From a virus, in IMG/VR virus record IMGVR_UViG_3300030333_003999, positions 1 through 44,113 of that record: a stretch of 44,113 bases of DNA, one strand, 5' to 3'. The notes beneath the pieces were generated by a model. That model had not been told where the DNA came from. It made no database searches and saw only the letters and a list, made by a program, of their open reading frames with translations. Position 1 is the first letter of the stretch. The number at the start of each line of letters is the position of its first letter. Shown here one piece after another: positions 16,077-22,295 of this stretch. The position numbers and the translations under genes are program-made.

Positions 16077-16277
16077 ATGAAAACGAATAAAGAATTGGCT
16101 AATGAATTTATGAAGGCTAGAGGTATGAAGACCACATCAAGACAGATATCAAAGAGTCGTAGACGTGGTTATATCATTGCAGATGGAGAAATAGTTAAGT
16201 ATAAAGCTCCAGGTGCTAAAGTTACACCAGTTAATAAGAAATTGATTAAAAAGAAAAGAGGTACAAATGAAAAGTGA
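16077..16277 (+). CDS. Small basic protein, unknown
   Basis: A 66-residue protein, Lys/Arg-rich throughout, e.g. KTTSRQISKSRRRGYIIADG and NKKLIKKKRGTNEK. It has a short helix at the N terminus (NKELANEFMKARGM) and a small beta core with the pattern 'rrGYIiadGEiVkyKaPGakV'. The composition suggests nucleic-acid binding. The start is preceded by AAGGAAT, and the 3' end overlaps the next gene's start by 11 bases. No family recognised. Confidence 0.55.
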   Translation: MKTNKELANEFMKARGMKTTSRQISKSRRRGYIIADGEIVKYKAPGAKVTPVNKKLIKKKRGTNEK

Positions 16278-16683
16278 ACATCTTAGTGCAGTTTTAGCAG
16301 TATTGTTAGTAGGTTTTATATCTTATAATTCAATATCTGAACGTGTAAGAATACAACGTGAAATTATTGAAAAGCCAGTGTTAAAAACTATACACACTAC
16401 TGATACATTATATGTTACAGAGGTTGATACTATTTTTGAGTTTTATGGTTATAATGATACTATAACACTCAATGGTAACGACGTCGCAATTAACAAAAGG
16501 TTCTTATTTCATTTGGCAGACGATACAGCCTTAGGAAATCAGATAAGAGATGCATTACCATTTGATGAAGTATTCAGATGGTGGCGTAGTGAGTTAGGTC
16601 CTTGTGGGATATTTGAATGGCGTGATAGTTTATACATCACAACATTTAAAACAGAACCTCAAGACACTTGTGCTCATGATTAG
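16267..16683 (+). CDS. Membrane-anchored protein, periplasm-facing candidate
   Basis: A 138-residue protein with an N-terminal hydrophobic segment (HLSAVLAVLLVGFISYNSI, residues 5-23) and no canonical lipobox. It is followed by a basic stretch, then a soluble region with LYVTEVDTIFEFYGYND and CGIFEWRDSLYITTF, and two cysteines near the C terminus (LGPCGIF, DTCAHD). The topology suggests an inner-membrane anchor with a periplasmic domain, possibly disulphide bonded. Such early proteins are sometimes superinfection-exclusion factors; that is only a possibility. The start overlaps the preceding gene, with AGAGGT upstream. Confidence 0.55.
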   Translation: MKSEHLSAVLAVLLVGFISYNSISERVRIQREIIEKPVLKTIHTTDTLYVTEVDTIFEFYGYNDTITLNGNDVAINKRFLFHLADDTALGNQIRDALPFDEVFRWWRSELGPCGIFEWRDSLYITTFKTEPQDTCAHD

Positions 16684-16816
16684 ATTCAAACAATATTGTC
16701 CATACAAGACGAAACGCGATTTGTTGCAATGGGCTAAAACTCGGTATCCTTCAACCAAGTTTGATAGTAAGTGGTCTAAAAAAAGACTGTTTGCACTTTA
16801 CTACAATACTAAATGA
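16676..16816 (+). CDS. 46-residue basic protein
   Basis: Starts at 16676 within the end of the preceding gene (8-base overlap), which suggests coupled translation. A longer in-frame reading from 16604 would overlap the upstream gene by 80 bases and is less likely. The product reads MIRFKQYCPYKTKRDLLQWA then KTRYPSTKFDSKWSKKRLFA, rich in Lys, Tyr and Trp. 'RFKQYCPYKTKRDLLQWAKTRYP' resembles a short winged or HTH-like segment. Function unknown; it is the last gene before the structured leader of the ubiquitin-like module. Confidence 0.45.
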   Translation: MIRFKQYCPYKTKRDLLQWAKTRYPSTKFDSKWSKKRLFALYYNTK

Positions 16817-16840
16817 AGGCTGGTTAACCACCATATACTA

Positions 16841-17062
16841 GTGGGCATGTACACTCCTCTATAATCATCCGTGTTTCGCAATACGTATGTGCCCACACAA
16901 TTTTATACTATGTACCTCATAGTTAGACAAAGATGAACCCTTGTGGGATAAAATGTTAATACTTTGTCTATTGGGATTACAACCTTGATGAGAACGACCA
17001 ACAATCCTGCAAAGTGATAGAGATATCCATAATGTTTGATTCAAGGATGCAGGGTAATCCCA
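16841..17062 (+). ncRNA. Predicted structured RNA element 3 (leader of the ubiquitin-like module, pseudoknot-like)
   Basis: The 298-base gap before the Ubl gene holds three successive stems. First, GTGGGCATGTAC (16841-16852) with GTATGTGCCCAC (16885-16896), 12 pairs with two G-U, containing an inner hairpin CGTGTT/AATACG. Second, TAGACAAAG (16924-16932) with CTTTGTCTA (16962-16970). Third, TGGGATTA (16972-16979) with TAATCCCA (17055-17062). Inside the third, CCTTGA (16983), CCTGCA (17006), TCAAGG (17041) and TGCAGG (17048) give an A-B-A'-B' pseudoknot order. No ORF is credible here. It may regulate the module's translation or be a stable non-coding RNA. Confidence 0.45.
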
Positions 17063-17078
17063 TAAATTTATATAAACA

Positions 17079-17095
17079 GATAACGATAACGATAA
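17079..17095 (+). repeat. GATAAC direct repeat; left copy of an inverted repeat flanking the ubiquitin-like module
   Basis: The sequence GATAACGATAACGATAA is a 6-base repeat just before the ribosome-binding site of the Ubl gene. Its 11-base unit GATAACGATAA has an exact reverse complement, TTATCGTTATC, at 20999-21009, just after the E1 gene. The pair brackets the four-gene module. It may be coincidence, a recombination remnant or a long-range mRNA pairing. Confidence 0.5.
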
Positions 17096-17114
17096 AAAGA
17101 AGGAGTTTGTACAT

Positions 17115-17411
17115 ATGGCAAACACAACATCATCTCCAAGTGGAGAAAGAGTAGTAAGCATCAGTTCAACTGATGGATGGACAACTAAAACAATCACAGC
17201 TAATACTATTGGCGAATTAAGGATTGCTTTAGATATACCTAATGAAGCAACTGTGAATGTTCAGGATACATTGTATACTGATAACACTTCACCTATGCCT
17301 CAAAACGAAACTAATGAAGATGGTTCAACTAGACCATTATGCATTGGTTGGGTAGCTAACAACAAAACTGGAGGTTCAGTAGAACATAAAGTTTATGTTT
17401 ATGTTGTTTAG
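17115..17411 (+). CDS. Ubiquitin-like (ThiS/MoaD-type beta-grasp) protein with C-terminal extension
   Basis: A 98-residue protein. After a short polar N terminus the order is strand (RVVSIS), strand (TKTITAN), helix (TIGELRIALDIP, the equivalent of the ThiS/MoaD 'TlxeLLxeLgi' helix), strand (ATVNVQDT), a polar loop with NEDG, then LCIGWVANNKTGG. 'dGd.v...xxKtGG' is how ThiS/MoaD and phage/bacterial Ubl proteins end. Here Gly86-Gly87 are followed by 11 residues (SVEHKVYVYVV) that would have to be removed before adenylation, and the JAMM protease two genes on is the natural candidate. It has AAGGAG upstream. The fold is inferred by pattern; the adjacent E2-, JAMM- and E1-like genes strongly support it. 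Confidence 0.65.
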   Translation: MANTTSSPSGERVVSISSTDGWTTKTITANTIGELRIALDIPNEATVNVQDTLYTDNTSPMPQNETNEDGSTRPLCIGWVANNKTGGSVEHKVYVYVV

Positions 17412-17424
17412 TTAAGTAAATAAT

Positions 17425-17505
17425 TAAGGGGGACAATAACTGGTCCTGTAAGTCCTATAAGAATTTGAGATTTCTATAGGCAAAGGAATATGTGAGTCCC
17501 CCTTA
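17425..17505 (+). ncRNA. Predicted structured RNA element 4 between Ubl and E2-like genes
   Basis: TAAGGGGGAC (17425-17434) pairs perfectly over 10 bp with GTCCCCCTTA (17496-17505). Inside, TCCT (17444-17447) pairs with AGGA (17484-17487), and CCTATA/TATAGG plus GAA/TTC form an inner hairpin (17454-17480) with one bulge. It lies 13 bases after the Ubl stop and 17 bases before the E2-like start. No T-run follows, so it is not an intrinsic terminator. It could set the ratio of Ubl to downstream enzyme expression by protecting or processing the mRNA. Confidence 0.5.
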
Positions 17506-17522
17506 TAACGCACGGAGATAAG

Positions 17523-19160
17523 ATGAATTTAGAATTAAATTTTGAAAAACAAATAAAAAGAAATCCTAATTTAGAATTATTCTCTAAAAATACTGTGGAA
17601 TTATATACAGATGGTACTGCTACACTACATTATTTGGGAGACCATTATAATAATAGAGTAGATTTGCTACCAATTAGTTCTTTGTTTGATTATGTAGATG
17701 CTGAGATATTTGCATATGAAACAGGAATGAAAGATGTAACAGATTTCAAGTTATATATAGAGAATGTTCATAATGATTATAAGTTTTTATTTAATGAAGA
17801 CGAAAAATATGTTTTAGGAGTTACAAATAAGTATAATTATAGACCAGGTACATACGATACTATTAAAGCTCTTATAAATAAAGTCCAAAGGTTTCATCAG
17901 AGACCTGCTGGTATGATGTCTTTATTTAATAGAATAAGTGATAATCAATGGGCATATAATAATATTAAAGATAAAATGAGCATGTTAGAAGCCAAAAGAA
18001 TAAAAGCTAAAAATGCTAGTGGTAGTTTAGTTGATAATATTGGAGAATTAATACAAAATCAGTCAGATAGATATGATAAAATAATTGAATCAACTAAGCA
18101 AGCTAACCAAATGTCTGATTATTTTGATATGTTGCATTTTATTCCTAATGATGTTGAAGACCATGTTGCAAACAATAACTATACTTATATTAAATTGTAT
18201 ACAGTAGTTAAATGCTTTTCTAAAGATATGACTATTATTAATAATCGTAATGAAGAAATGGCTAGAATGACAGTTCCAGATACATATTTAATGTTTGTAA
18301 GACCATTGTGGAGAGCATTAACAACAGACAGAAGGAATTTTGAAGATTATAAAGGAAGTTGTCCAGGTGGTTACCATCCATACTTAAATTCTGTTCCTTA
18401 TTATTCATATGACCCGCCAAGTAGTTCTTTAAGTACACTCGGTTGGGGCACGCTATGTTTATCATCATATCAAGATGATGTGTTATCAAGTATGTCTAAA
18501 CATGATTATAGTTCAGCAATCATGGCACTTATGAATTGGAATAATATTTATAATAAAGACCACACTAATCCTTATGCTTCTATATCTACTGTAATGTCAT
18601 CAGGAAATTTCCCTGTTGTTAAAGAAGATGAAGCAGATAGAATTAGAGTTGGTACTGGATTTAGTATGGGTACTTGTTTCAGACAAAAGTATAGGAGTCA
18701 TCAAATTACTGACTATGATATTAGACAACAAGACCGTAATTATGAAACAAATGGTCCAAATCTATATCCATACGCACATTATATTCTTGATGAATGCAAT
18801 GAAAAGAAATGTCCACTAAGACATATATGTCTTGATTATCAAAATCTTAAATTACTTGAAGAAAGTGATTGGCCTGAAATATTAGAAGATATAATAGGCA
18901 ATCTATATTCTTGTAATGATGAAGATGGAGATGGCAATGCTTATAATTATCAATATCATTATAAAGAGCTAATCGATATTGGTCAAGATGATTATGTCTT
19001 TAAATATGTGTATAGACTAGTTGAAGGTAAGTTAGACGGAGAAGGGTTAGACTATTGGGGTAACAAGCCAGTAGAAAAGACAATTGAAGAAATAGAACTA
19101 GAACAGATGCAAGCTCAAATAGAAGAGTGGGCATCAATGCAAAGGAGTCAAAATGGCTAA
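17523..19160 (+). CDS. Large protein with E2 (ubiquitin-conjugating)-like active-site region
   Basis: A 545-residue protein. Residues 1-215 are an unrecognised domain with a helical part (145-200). Residues about 220-345 look like a diverged UBC/E2 fold: a strand (YIKLYTVVKCF), then GGYHPYLN (His285-Pro286), then GWGTLCLSS (Gly309, Cys312), then a helix DYSSAIMALMNWNNIYN. Canonical E2s have HPN...GxICLxxL...WxP...ixxILxxixxLL, with Cys as thioester site, so Cys312 is the candidate. The His-Cys spacing (27 residues) is longer than in eukaryotic E2s (about 10). A cysteine cluster (CNEKKCPLRHIC, 425-436) may bind metal. The C-terminal tail is an acidic helix. It overlaps the JAMM gene by 8 bases. 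The E2 call depends on motif and context. Confidence 0.5.
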   Translation: MNLELNFEKQIKRNPNLELFSKNTVELYTDGTATLHYLGDHYNNRVDLLPISSLFDYVDAEIFAYETGMKDVTDFKLYIENVHNDYKFLFNEDEKYVLGVTNKYNYRPGTYDTIKALINKVQRFHQRPAGMMSLFNRISDNQWAYNNIKDKMSMLEAKRIKAKNASGSLVDNIGELIQNQSDRYDKIIESTKQANQMSDYFDMLHFIPNDVEDHVANNNYTYIKLYTVVKCFSKDMTIINNRNEEMARMTVPDTYLMFVRPLWRALTTDRRNFEDYKGSCPGGYHPYLNSVPYYSYDPPSSSLSTLGWGTLCLSSYQDDVLSSMSKHDYSSAIMALMNWNNIYNKDHTNPYASISTVMSSGNFPVVKEDEADRIRVGTGFSMGTCFRQKYRSHQITDYDIRQQDRNYETNGPNLYPYAHYILDECNEKKCPLRHICLDYQNLKLLEESDWPEILEDIIGNLYSCNDEDGDGNAYNYQYHYKELIDIGQDDYVFKYVYRLVEGKLDGEGLDYWGNKPVEKTIEEIELEQMQAQIEEWASMQRSQNG

Positions 19161-20115
19161 TAAAGAAAAACCAAAGTTCATTATCCAAGAAAAGTCTTGG
19201 AATACAATGCAACAATATGCTCAAATAGCATATGAAAAGGATAAAAATGAAATATCTGGATTAATTCCATATAAATTAGTAGAACATCCAGTTTCAAAAG
19301 ATATGGTATATGAGTTATTTGACCCAGTTATTCTTAAACAAGAAAATACTGGAACAACAACAGAGCTAGATGGAGAAGCTATTAGAGATTATCAGATTAA
19401 AGCTGGTATGAAATATGGAACAGATATCAAGTTTTGTTGGTGGCATTCACATCATACAATGGGAGCGTTTTGGAGTGGTACAGACCAAAATGAAATAAAT
19501 GCATGGGAAAATGACTCTTGGTCATTAGCTCTTGTAGTTAATTTATTTCAAGAATACAAGTTAAATGTATCTGTTTGGCAACCAATTCAATATTCTGAAG
19601 ATGTGAGTCTAGAAATCATCAGGCCTGTCCCTAAAATAACCAAAAAGCAACTAAAAGAATACGAAGAACTCTGCTCTAACAAAGTATCTGTTGTTTCAAC
19701 ATACAGTGGTTGGAAAAAGGGAAATCAAGTAGCTTTATGGCAACAAAAGACTGTAGACGAATATGGAATTAATAATCTTCCTCCATTAAAATGGAAAAGC
19801 GGTGAAAGCCTAGAACTATATCAAGAACTCATTGAATATGTTGATTCAGCTATTGATGAATTAATAGAAAAGTTCTGTGAAGGTTCTGCAGATTATAAAG
19901 AATATTCGACAACAATTGATTCTTTAAACAAAGCCTTAAAGGAAAGAAACGCTAAAATATCAATAGTGAAACTTCCTCAAGGAAAAGTTTTAGAGAAGGC
20001 CATGACAATGCAAGCTTGGGAGCATGTTAAATATGACAATGATAATATAGAAAAAGTGTATGACGAAGCTAGAGTCGTACAGTTTAACTATGGATTTGGA
20101 GGGCACTTTGCATGA
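19153..20115 (+). CDS. JAMM/MPN (JAB) isopeptidase-like protein
   Basis: A 320-residue protein. The N-terminal 150 residues are a JAB/MPN+ domain with every catalytic residue: Glu33 (KNEISGL), His98 and His100 (WWHSHHTMG), Ser108 and Asp111 (FWSGTDQNEI), in the exact H-x-H-x7-S-x2-D spacing. Such zinc proteases cleave Ubl precursors or remove Ubls from targets. Residues about 150-320 are an extra helical domain (e.g. KKQLKEYEELCSNK, SIDELIEKF-like helices) with a C-terminal QFNYGFGGHFA. It overlaps both neighbours (8 and 4 bases), so it is co-translated with the E2-like and E1-like proteins. The likely job is to mature the Ubl by cutting after Gly87 and/or to deconjugate it. Confidence 0.85.
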   Translation: MANKEKPKFIIQEKSWNTMQQYAQIAYEKDKNEISGLIPYKLVEHPVSKDMVYELFDPVILKQENTGTTTELDGEAIRDYQIKAGMKYGTDIKFCWWHSHHTMGAFWSGTDQNEINAWENDSWSLALVVNLFQEYKLNVSVWQPIQYSEDVSLEIIRPVPKITKKQLKEYEELCSNKVSVVSTYSGWKKGNQVALWQQKTVDEYGINNLPPLKWKSGESLELYQELIEYVDSAIDELIEKFCEGSADYKEYSTTIDSLNKALKERNAKISIVKLPQGKVLEKAMTMQAWEHVKYDNDNIEKVYDEARVVQFNYGFGGHFA

Positions 20116-20780
20116 TAAACACACGTAGTTCAGGATTAGTAAATAATCTACATGAGTATACATTTCACATATTAGGTTGCGGAGCTATTGGTAGCTCTGC
20201 AGCCACTCAGCTACTAAGATGTGGAGCTAAAAAGTTTGTATTATATGATATGGACGAAGTAGCGACAGAAAACATCGGAGTATCACAATATATGGACGAA
20301 CATATAGGTATGAAAAAGACAGAAGCTCTTGAAGAACACCTAATGTCTATAAATTGTAGAGATGTGGAAATACTACAAGTACCTGAATATTTTAGTATGT
20401 TCAGGTATCAAGATAATAATGATATTGTAATACTTGGTTTTGATAGTATGAAGTCAAGAAAAGATGCTGTTGAAGAAATATGTTCAAACAAGCATACTAA
20501 ACCTTATCTATTGATAGATGGTAGAATGGGCGGAGAACATTATCAACAATATGTTTTTAAAGATGTTACATTATCTAATTATCTTAAAACTTGGTATTCT
20601 GACGAAGATGGCGACCCAGAGCCATGCAATGTCAAAGCATCAAGTTATTGTTCTAATATGGCTGGTAGTATGATTGTAAATGCTATTAGGAAAGTAGTTA
20701 CTAATGGACCCTACGAGGATTCATTGACTTTTAACTTCCCTAATATGACATTGCAAAAAAATACTTGCTTTCCAGCCTGA
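20112..20780 (+). CDS. ThiF/E1-like Ubl-activating adenylyltransferase
   Basis: A 222-residue protein with a Rossmann ATP-binding fold: ILGCGAIGSS (Gly22, Gly24, Gly27), then VLYDMDEVATENIGVSQY (Asp46, Asp48, Asn54, Gln59) and HIGMKKTEAL (Lys68/69). These are the ThiF/MoeB/E1 residues (D-x-D-x-V-x..N-x..Q..K) that bind ATP and the Ubl tail. GFDSMKSRKDAVEEIC (Asp111, Arg116) fits the later 'D..xxR' motif. Cys172 (PEPCNV) or Cys180 (SYCSNMAGSM) could be the thioester cysteine. Its size is that of a minimal ThiF-type enzyme without the extra E1 domains. It is the last gene of the module and overlaps the JAMM gene by 4 bases; a long structured region follows. Confidence 0.85.
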   Translation: MINTRSSGLVNNLHEYTFHILGCGAIGSSAATQLLRCGAKKFVLYDMDEVATENIGVSQYMDEHIGMKKTEALEEHLMSINCRDVEILQVPEYFSMFRYQDNNDIVILGFDSMKSRKDAVEEICSNKHTKPYLLIDGRMGGEHYQQYVFKDVTLSNYLKTWYSDEDGDPEPCNVKASSYCSNMAGSMIVNAIRKVVTNGPYEDSLTFNFPNMTLQKNTCFPA

Positions 20781-20793
20781 CATATTGTAAATT

Positions 20794-21003
20794 GATAACT
20801 CTGCAGAACAAATAATTGGGCAAGTAGTACTAGCATTCGTCTTTTCTGTCCCATTTCTTTCAGTAGACAATGCTAGGCAGACGCCTCCAACATGAAAGTG
20901 ACCTAGAGCTGGAAAATTCTGGGCGTATGACCCTTTTGCGCTGGCGTTAGATAGCTGTGATGGACTATCGTTCCCCCTTAGGGTATTTGTTCTGTAGATT
21001 ATC
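20794..21003 (+). ncRNA. Predicted structured RNA element 5 after the E1-like gene
   Basis: A 250-base gap whose ends pair: CTGCAGAACAAATA (20801-20814) with TATTTGTTCTGTAG (20984-20997), 14 bp with one G-U, flanked by GATAA/TTATC. Inside, CTAGCATT (20830-20837) pairs with AATGCTAG (20869-20876), ACGCC pairs with GGCGT, and GATAG pairs with CTATC. The interior is G/C-richer than the surroundings. No credible ORF exists on either strand. It contains AGTAGACAAT, a word also found in some group I introns, but I cannot assemble an intron core and the E1 reading frame does not resume after it. Likely a structured 3' element or small RNA. Confidence 0.5.
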
Positions 21004-21009
21004 GTTATC
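20999..21009 (-). repeat. Right copy of the inverted repeat flanking the ubiquitin-like module
   Basis: TTATCGTTATC here is the exact reverse complement of GATAACGATAA in the repeat at 17079-17095. It sits at the end of the structured element following the E1-like gene, about 20 bases before the next gene. Confidence 0.45.
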
Positions 21010-21030
21010 ATAAATAAGGAAACCAATAAG

Positions 21031-21705
21031 ATGGAACTCAAGAAAGTAAAGAGAAAAGCTATTTCTGTCAACCCAGCAACTCTTTTATTATACGGAGCAC
21101 CTAAAGTAGGTAAAACTACTATGTTATCTCAATTAGATGATTGTTTAATTATAGATACTGAAAAAGGTAGTCGGATGATAGAGGGTTATATTCAAGAGGT
21201 TAATGACAGAGACGAGTTAATCGAAACTCTATTAGCTATTAAAAAAAGTAAAGATGTTAAGTATAAATATATAGCCATAGATACTATAGATAAAGTAGCT
21301 GAATGGGCTGAAAAAAGAGTTTGTCAAGAAGAAAGTGTTTCTTCTATAGCAGATTTAGCTTTCGGCAAAGGTTACGGATTAGTAAGAGAGAAAGTAGCTA
21401 AAACTATATCGCACTTCAAAGAAGTAGCTGAGCATCTAATCATTATTGGACATAGAAAAGTAGCATATGCAGTAACAGAAGGCAATCCAATAGTTATACC
21501 TGAGTCACTTGATTTGACAGGTAAGCTAAAGAATGTTATTATGGCTAGCTGTGATGCTATAGGGTATGTCTATCGTAATGAAAAAGAAGAGCTTATGGTA
21601 TCATTTAAAGCAAATGATTCTATAGAAGCTGGTAGTAGGTGTCCTCACTTAAAAGGACAAGAAGTTGAATTCAAATGGAACAATATATACAAGGAGAAAA
21701 AGTAA
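21031..21705 (+). CDS. RecA-like ATPase, Sak4-type recombination protein candidate
   Basis: A 224-residue P-loop protein. Walker A is LLYGAPKVGKTT (Gly22-Thr30); a Walker B-like stretch is YKYIAIDTIDKV. The layout (short N terminus, then P-loop, 'LIIDTEKGSRMIEG', 'YIAIDTID', 'LIIIGHRK') fits the AAA_24/Sak4 group of phage RecA-like ATPases that promote single-strand annealing or strand exchange. It is followed, with a TAATG overlap, by a partner that could be a single-stranded DNA-binding protein, the usual Sak4 neighbour. Start preceded by AAGGA. Role in recombination-dependent replication inferred from family and context. Confidence 0.75.
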   Translation: MELKKVKRKAISVNPATLLLYGAPKVGKTTMLSQLDDCLIIDTEKGSRMIEGYIQEVNDRDELIETLLAIKKSKDVKYKYIAIDTIDKVAEWAEKRVCQEESVSSIADLAFGKGYGLVREKVAKTISHFKEVAEHLIIIGHRKVAYAVTEGNPIVIPESLDLTGKLKNVIMASCDAIGYVYRNEKEELMVSFKANDSIEAGSRCPHLKGQEVEFKWNNIYKEKK

Positions 21706-22295
21706 TGGCTATATTTAGACCAACAGAAAAAGCAACTCCAGCCAATTTTCTTGGTATAATTGAAGTAGGTATTATCAATTATGCTGATAAAAGCAAGGAG
21801 TTTGAATGGGCAGATGTGTTTATTGAAGTAGAGCTATCTGTCAAGAATAGTGAGTATAGTAATAAAACTTCACTATTGGGAAGTTTAGATAAAGATGCTA
21901 GTGGCAATATTACTGGTGGTTCAGTACTGAAAAGAATGTACAAATTCTTTGATGCAATTGGTTGCTCAGCAGGATTATCTGTTCAAGGTAAATGGGAAGA
22001 CGCTAATGGCGTAACTATTGAAAATATTGAAAAATATTTAAATGATAATTTTACTACTAAAGGTGAGGAGTTTGTAGCGTATGCATACAAAAAGAAACCT
22101 AAGCCAGGTAGTGACAAGGTTTATACTGAAGTATATCCTAGATTATATCCTAACTCCCAGGAAGGCAAAGAGCAATGTCGTAAAGACGTTGCTTGGTTGA
22201 AGCAAAAAGGCATTATTAAAGAGGCAGATGCAACAGATATGCCTATGAAAAATAATGATACCCCCTTAGCTGATAGCGCATTAAATAATCTATGA
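21705..22295 (+). CDS. Sak4 partner, single-stranded DNA-binding candidate
   Basis: A 196-residue protein from the ATG at 21705, chosen because AAGGAG lies upstream and the ATG shares a base with the preceding stop (TAATG); an upstream ATG at 21675 lacks such a site. The first 70 residues are beta-rich (FLGIIEVGIINYADKSKEFE, WADVFIEVELSV), followed by a helical stretch (LKRMYKFFDAIGCSAGLSV). The C terminus is disordered and polar. Phage proteins of this type beside Sak4-like ATPases (DUF669-like) are thought to coat single-stranded DNA. The assignment is by gene context and rough fold pattern. Confidence 0.5.
   Translation: MAIFRPTEKATPANFLGIIEVGIINYADKSKEFEWADVFIEVELSVKNSEYSNKTSLLGSLDKDASGNITGGSVLKRMYKFFDAIGCSAGLSVQGKWEDANGVTIENIEKYLNDNFTTKGEEFVAYAYKKKPKPGSDKVYTEVYPRLYPNSQEGKEQCRKDVAWLKQKGIIKEADATDMPMKNNDTPLADSALNNL

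Noticed and set aside
16865-17197. 110-residue minus-strand ORF over the Ubl leader
   Set aside because: It overlaps the Ubl start on the opposite strand in a region of strong RNA-like pairing; no translation signals.
20780-21030. Group I intron after the E1-like gene
   Set aside because: The gap is strongly folded and contains AGTAGACAAT, but no consistent P3-P7 core can be drawn and no continuation of the E1 reading frame is found downstream.
20721-21071. 116-residue minus-strand ORF opposite the structured gap
   Set aside because: It is antisense to the end of E1 and the start of the Sak4-like gene, with no ribosome-binding site; a by-product of the gap.
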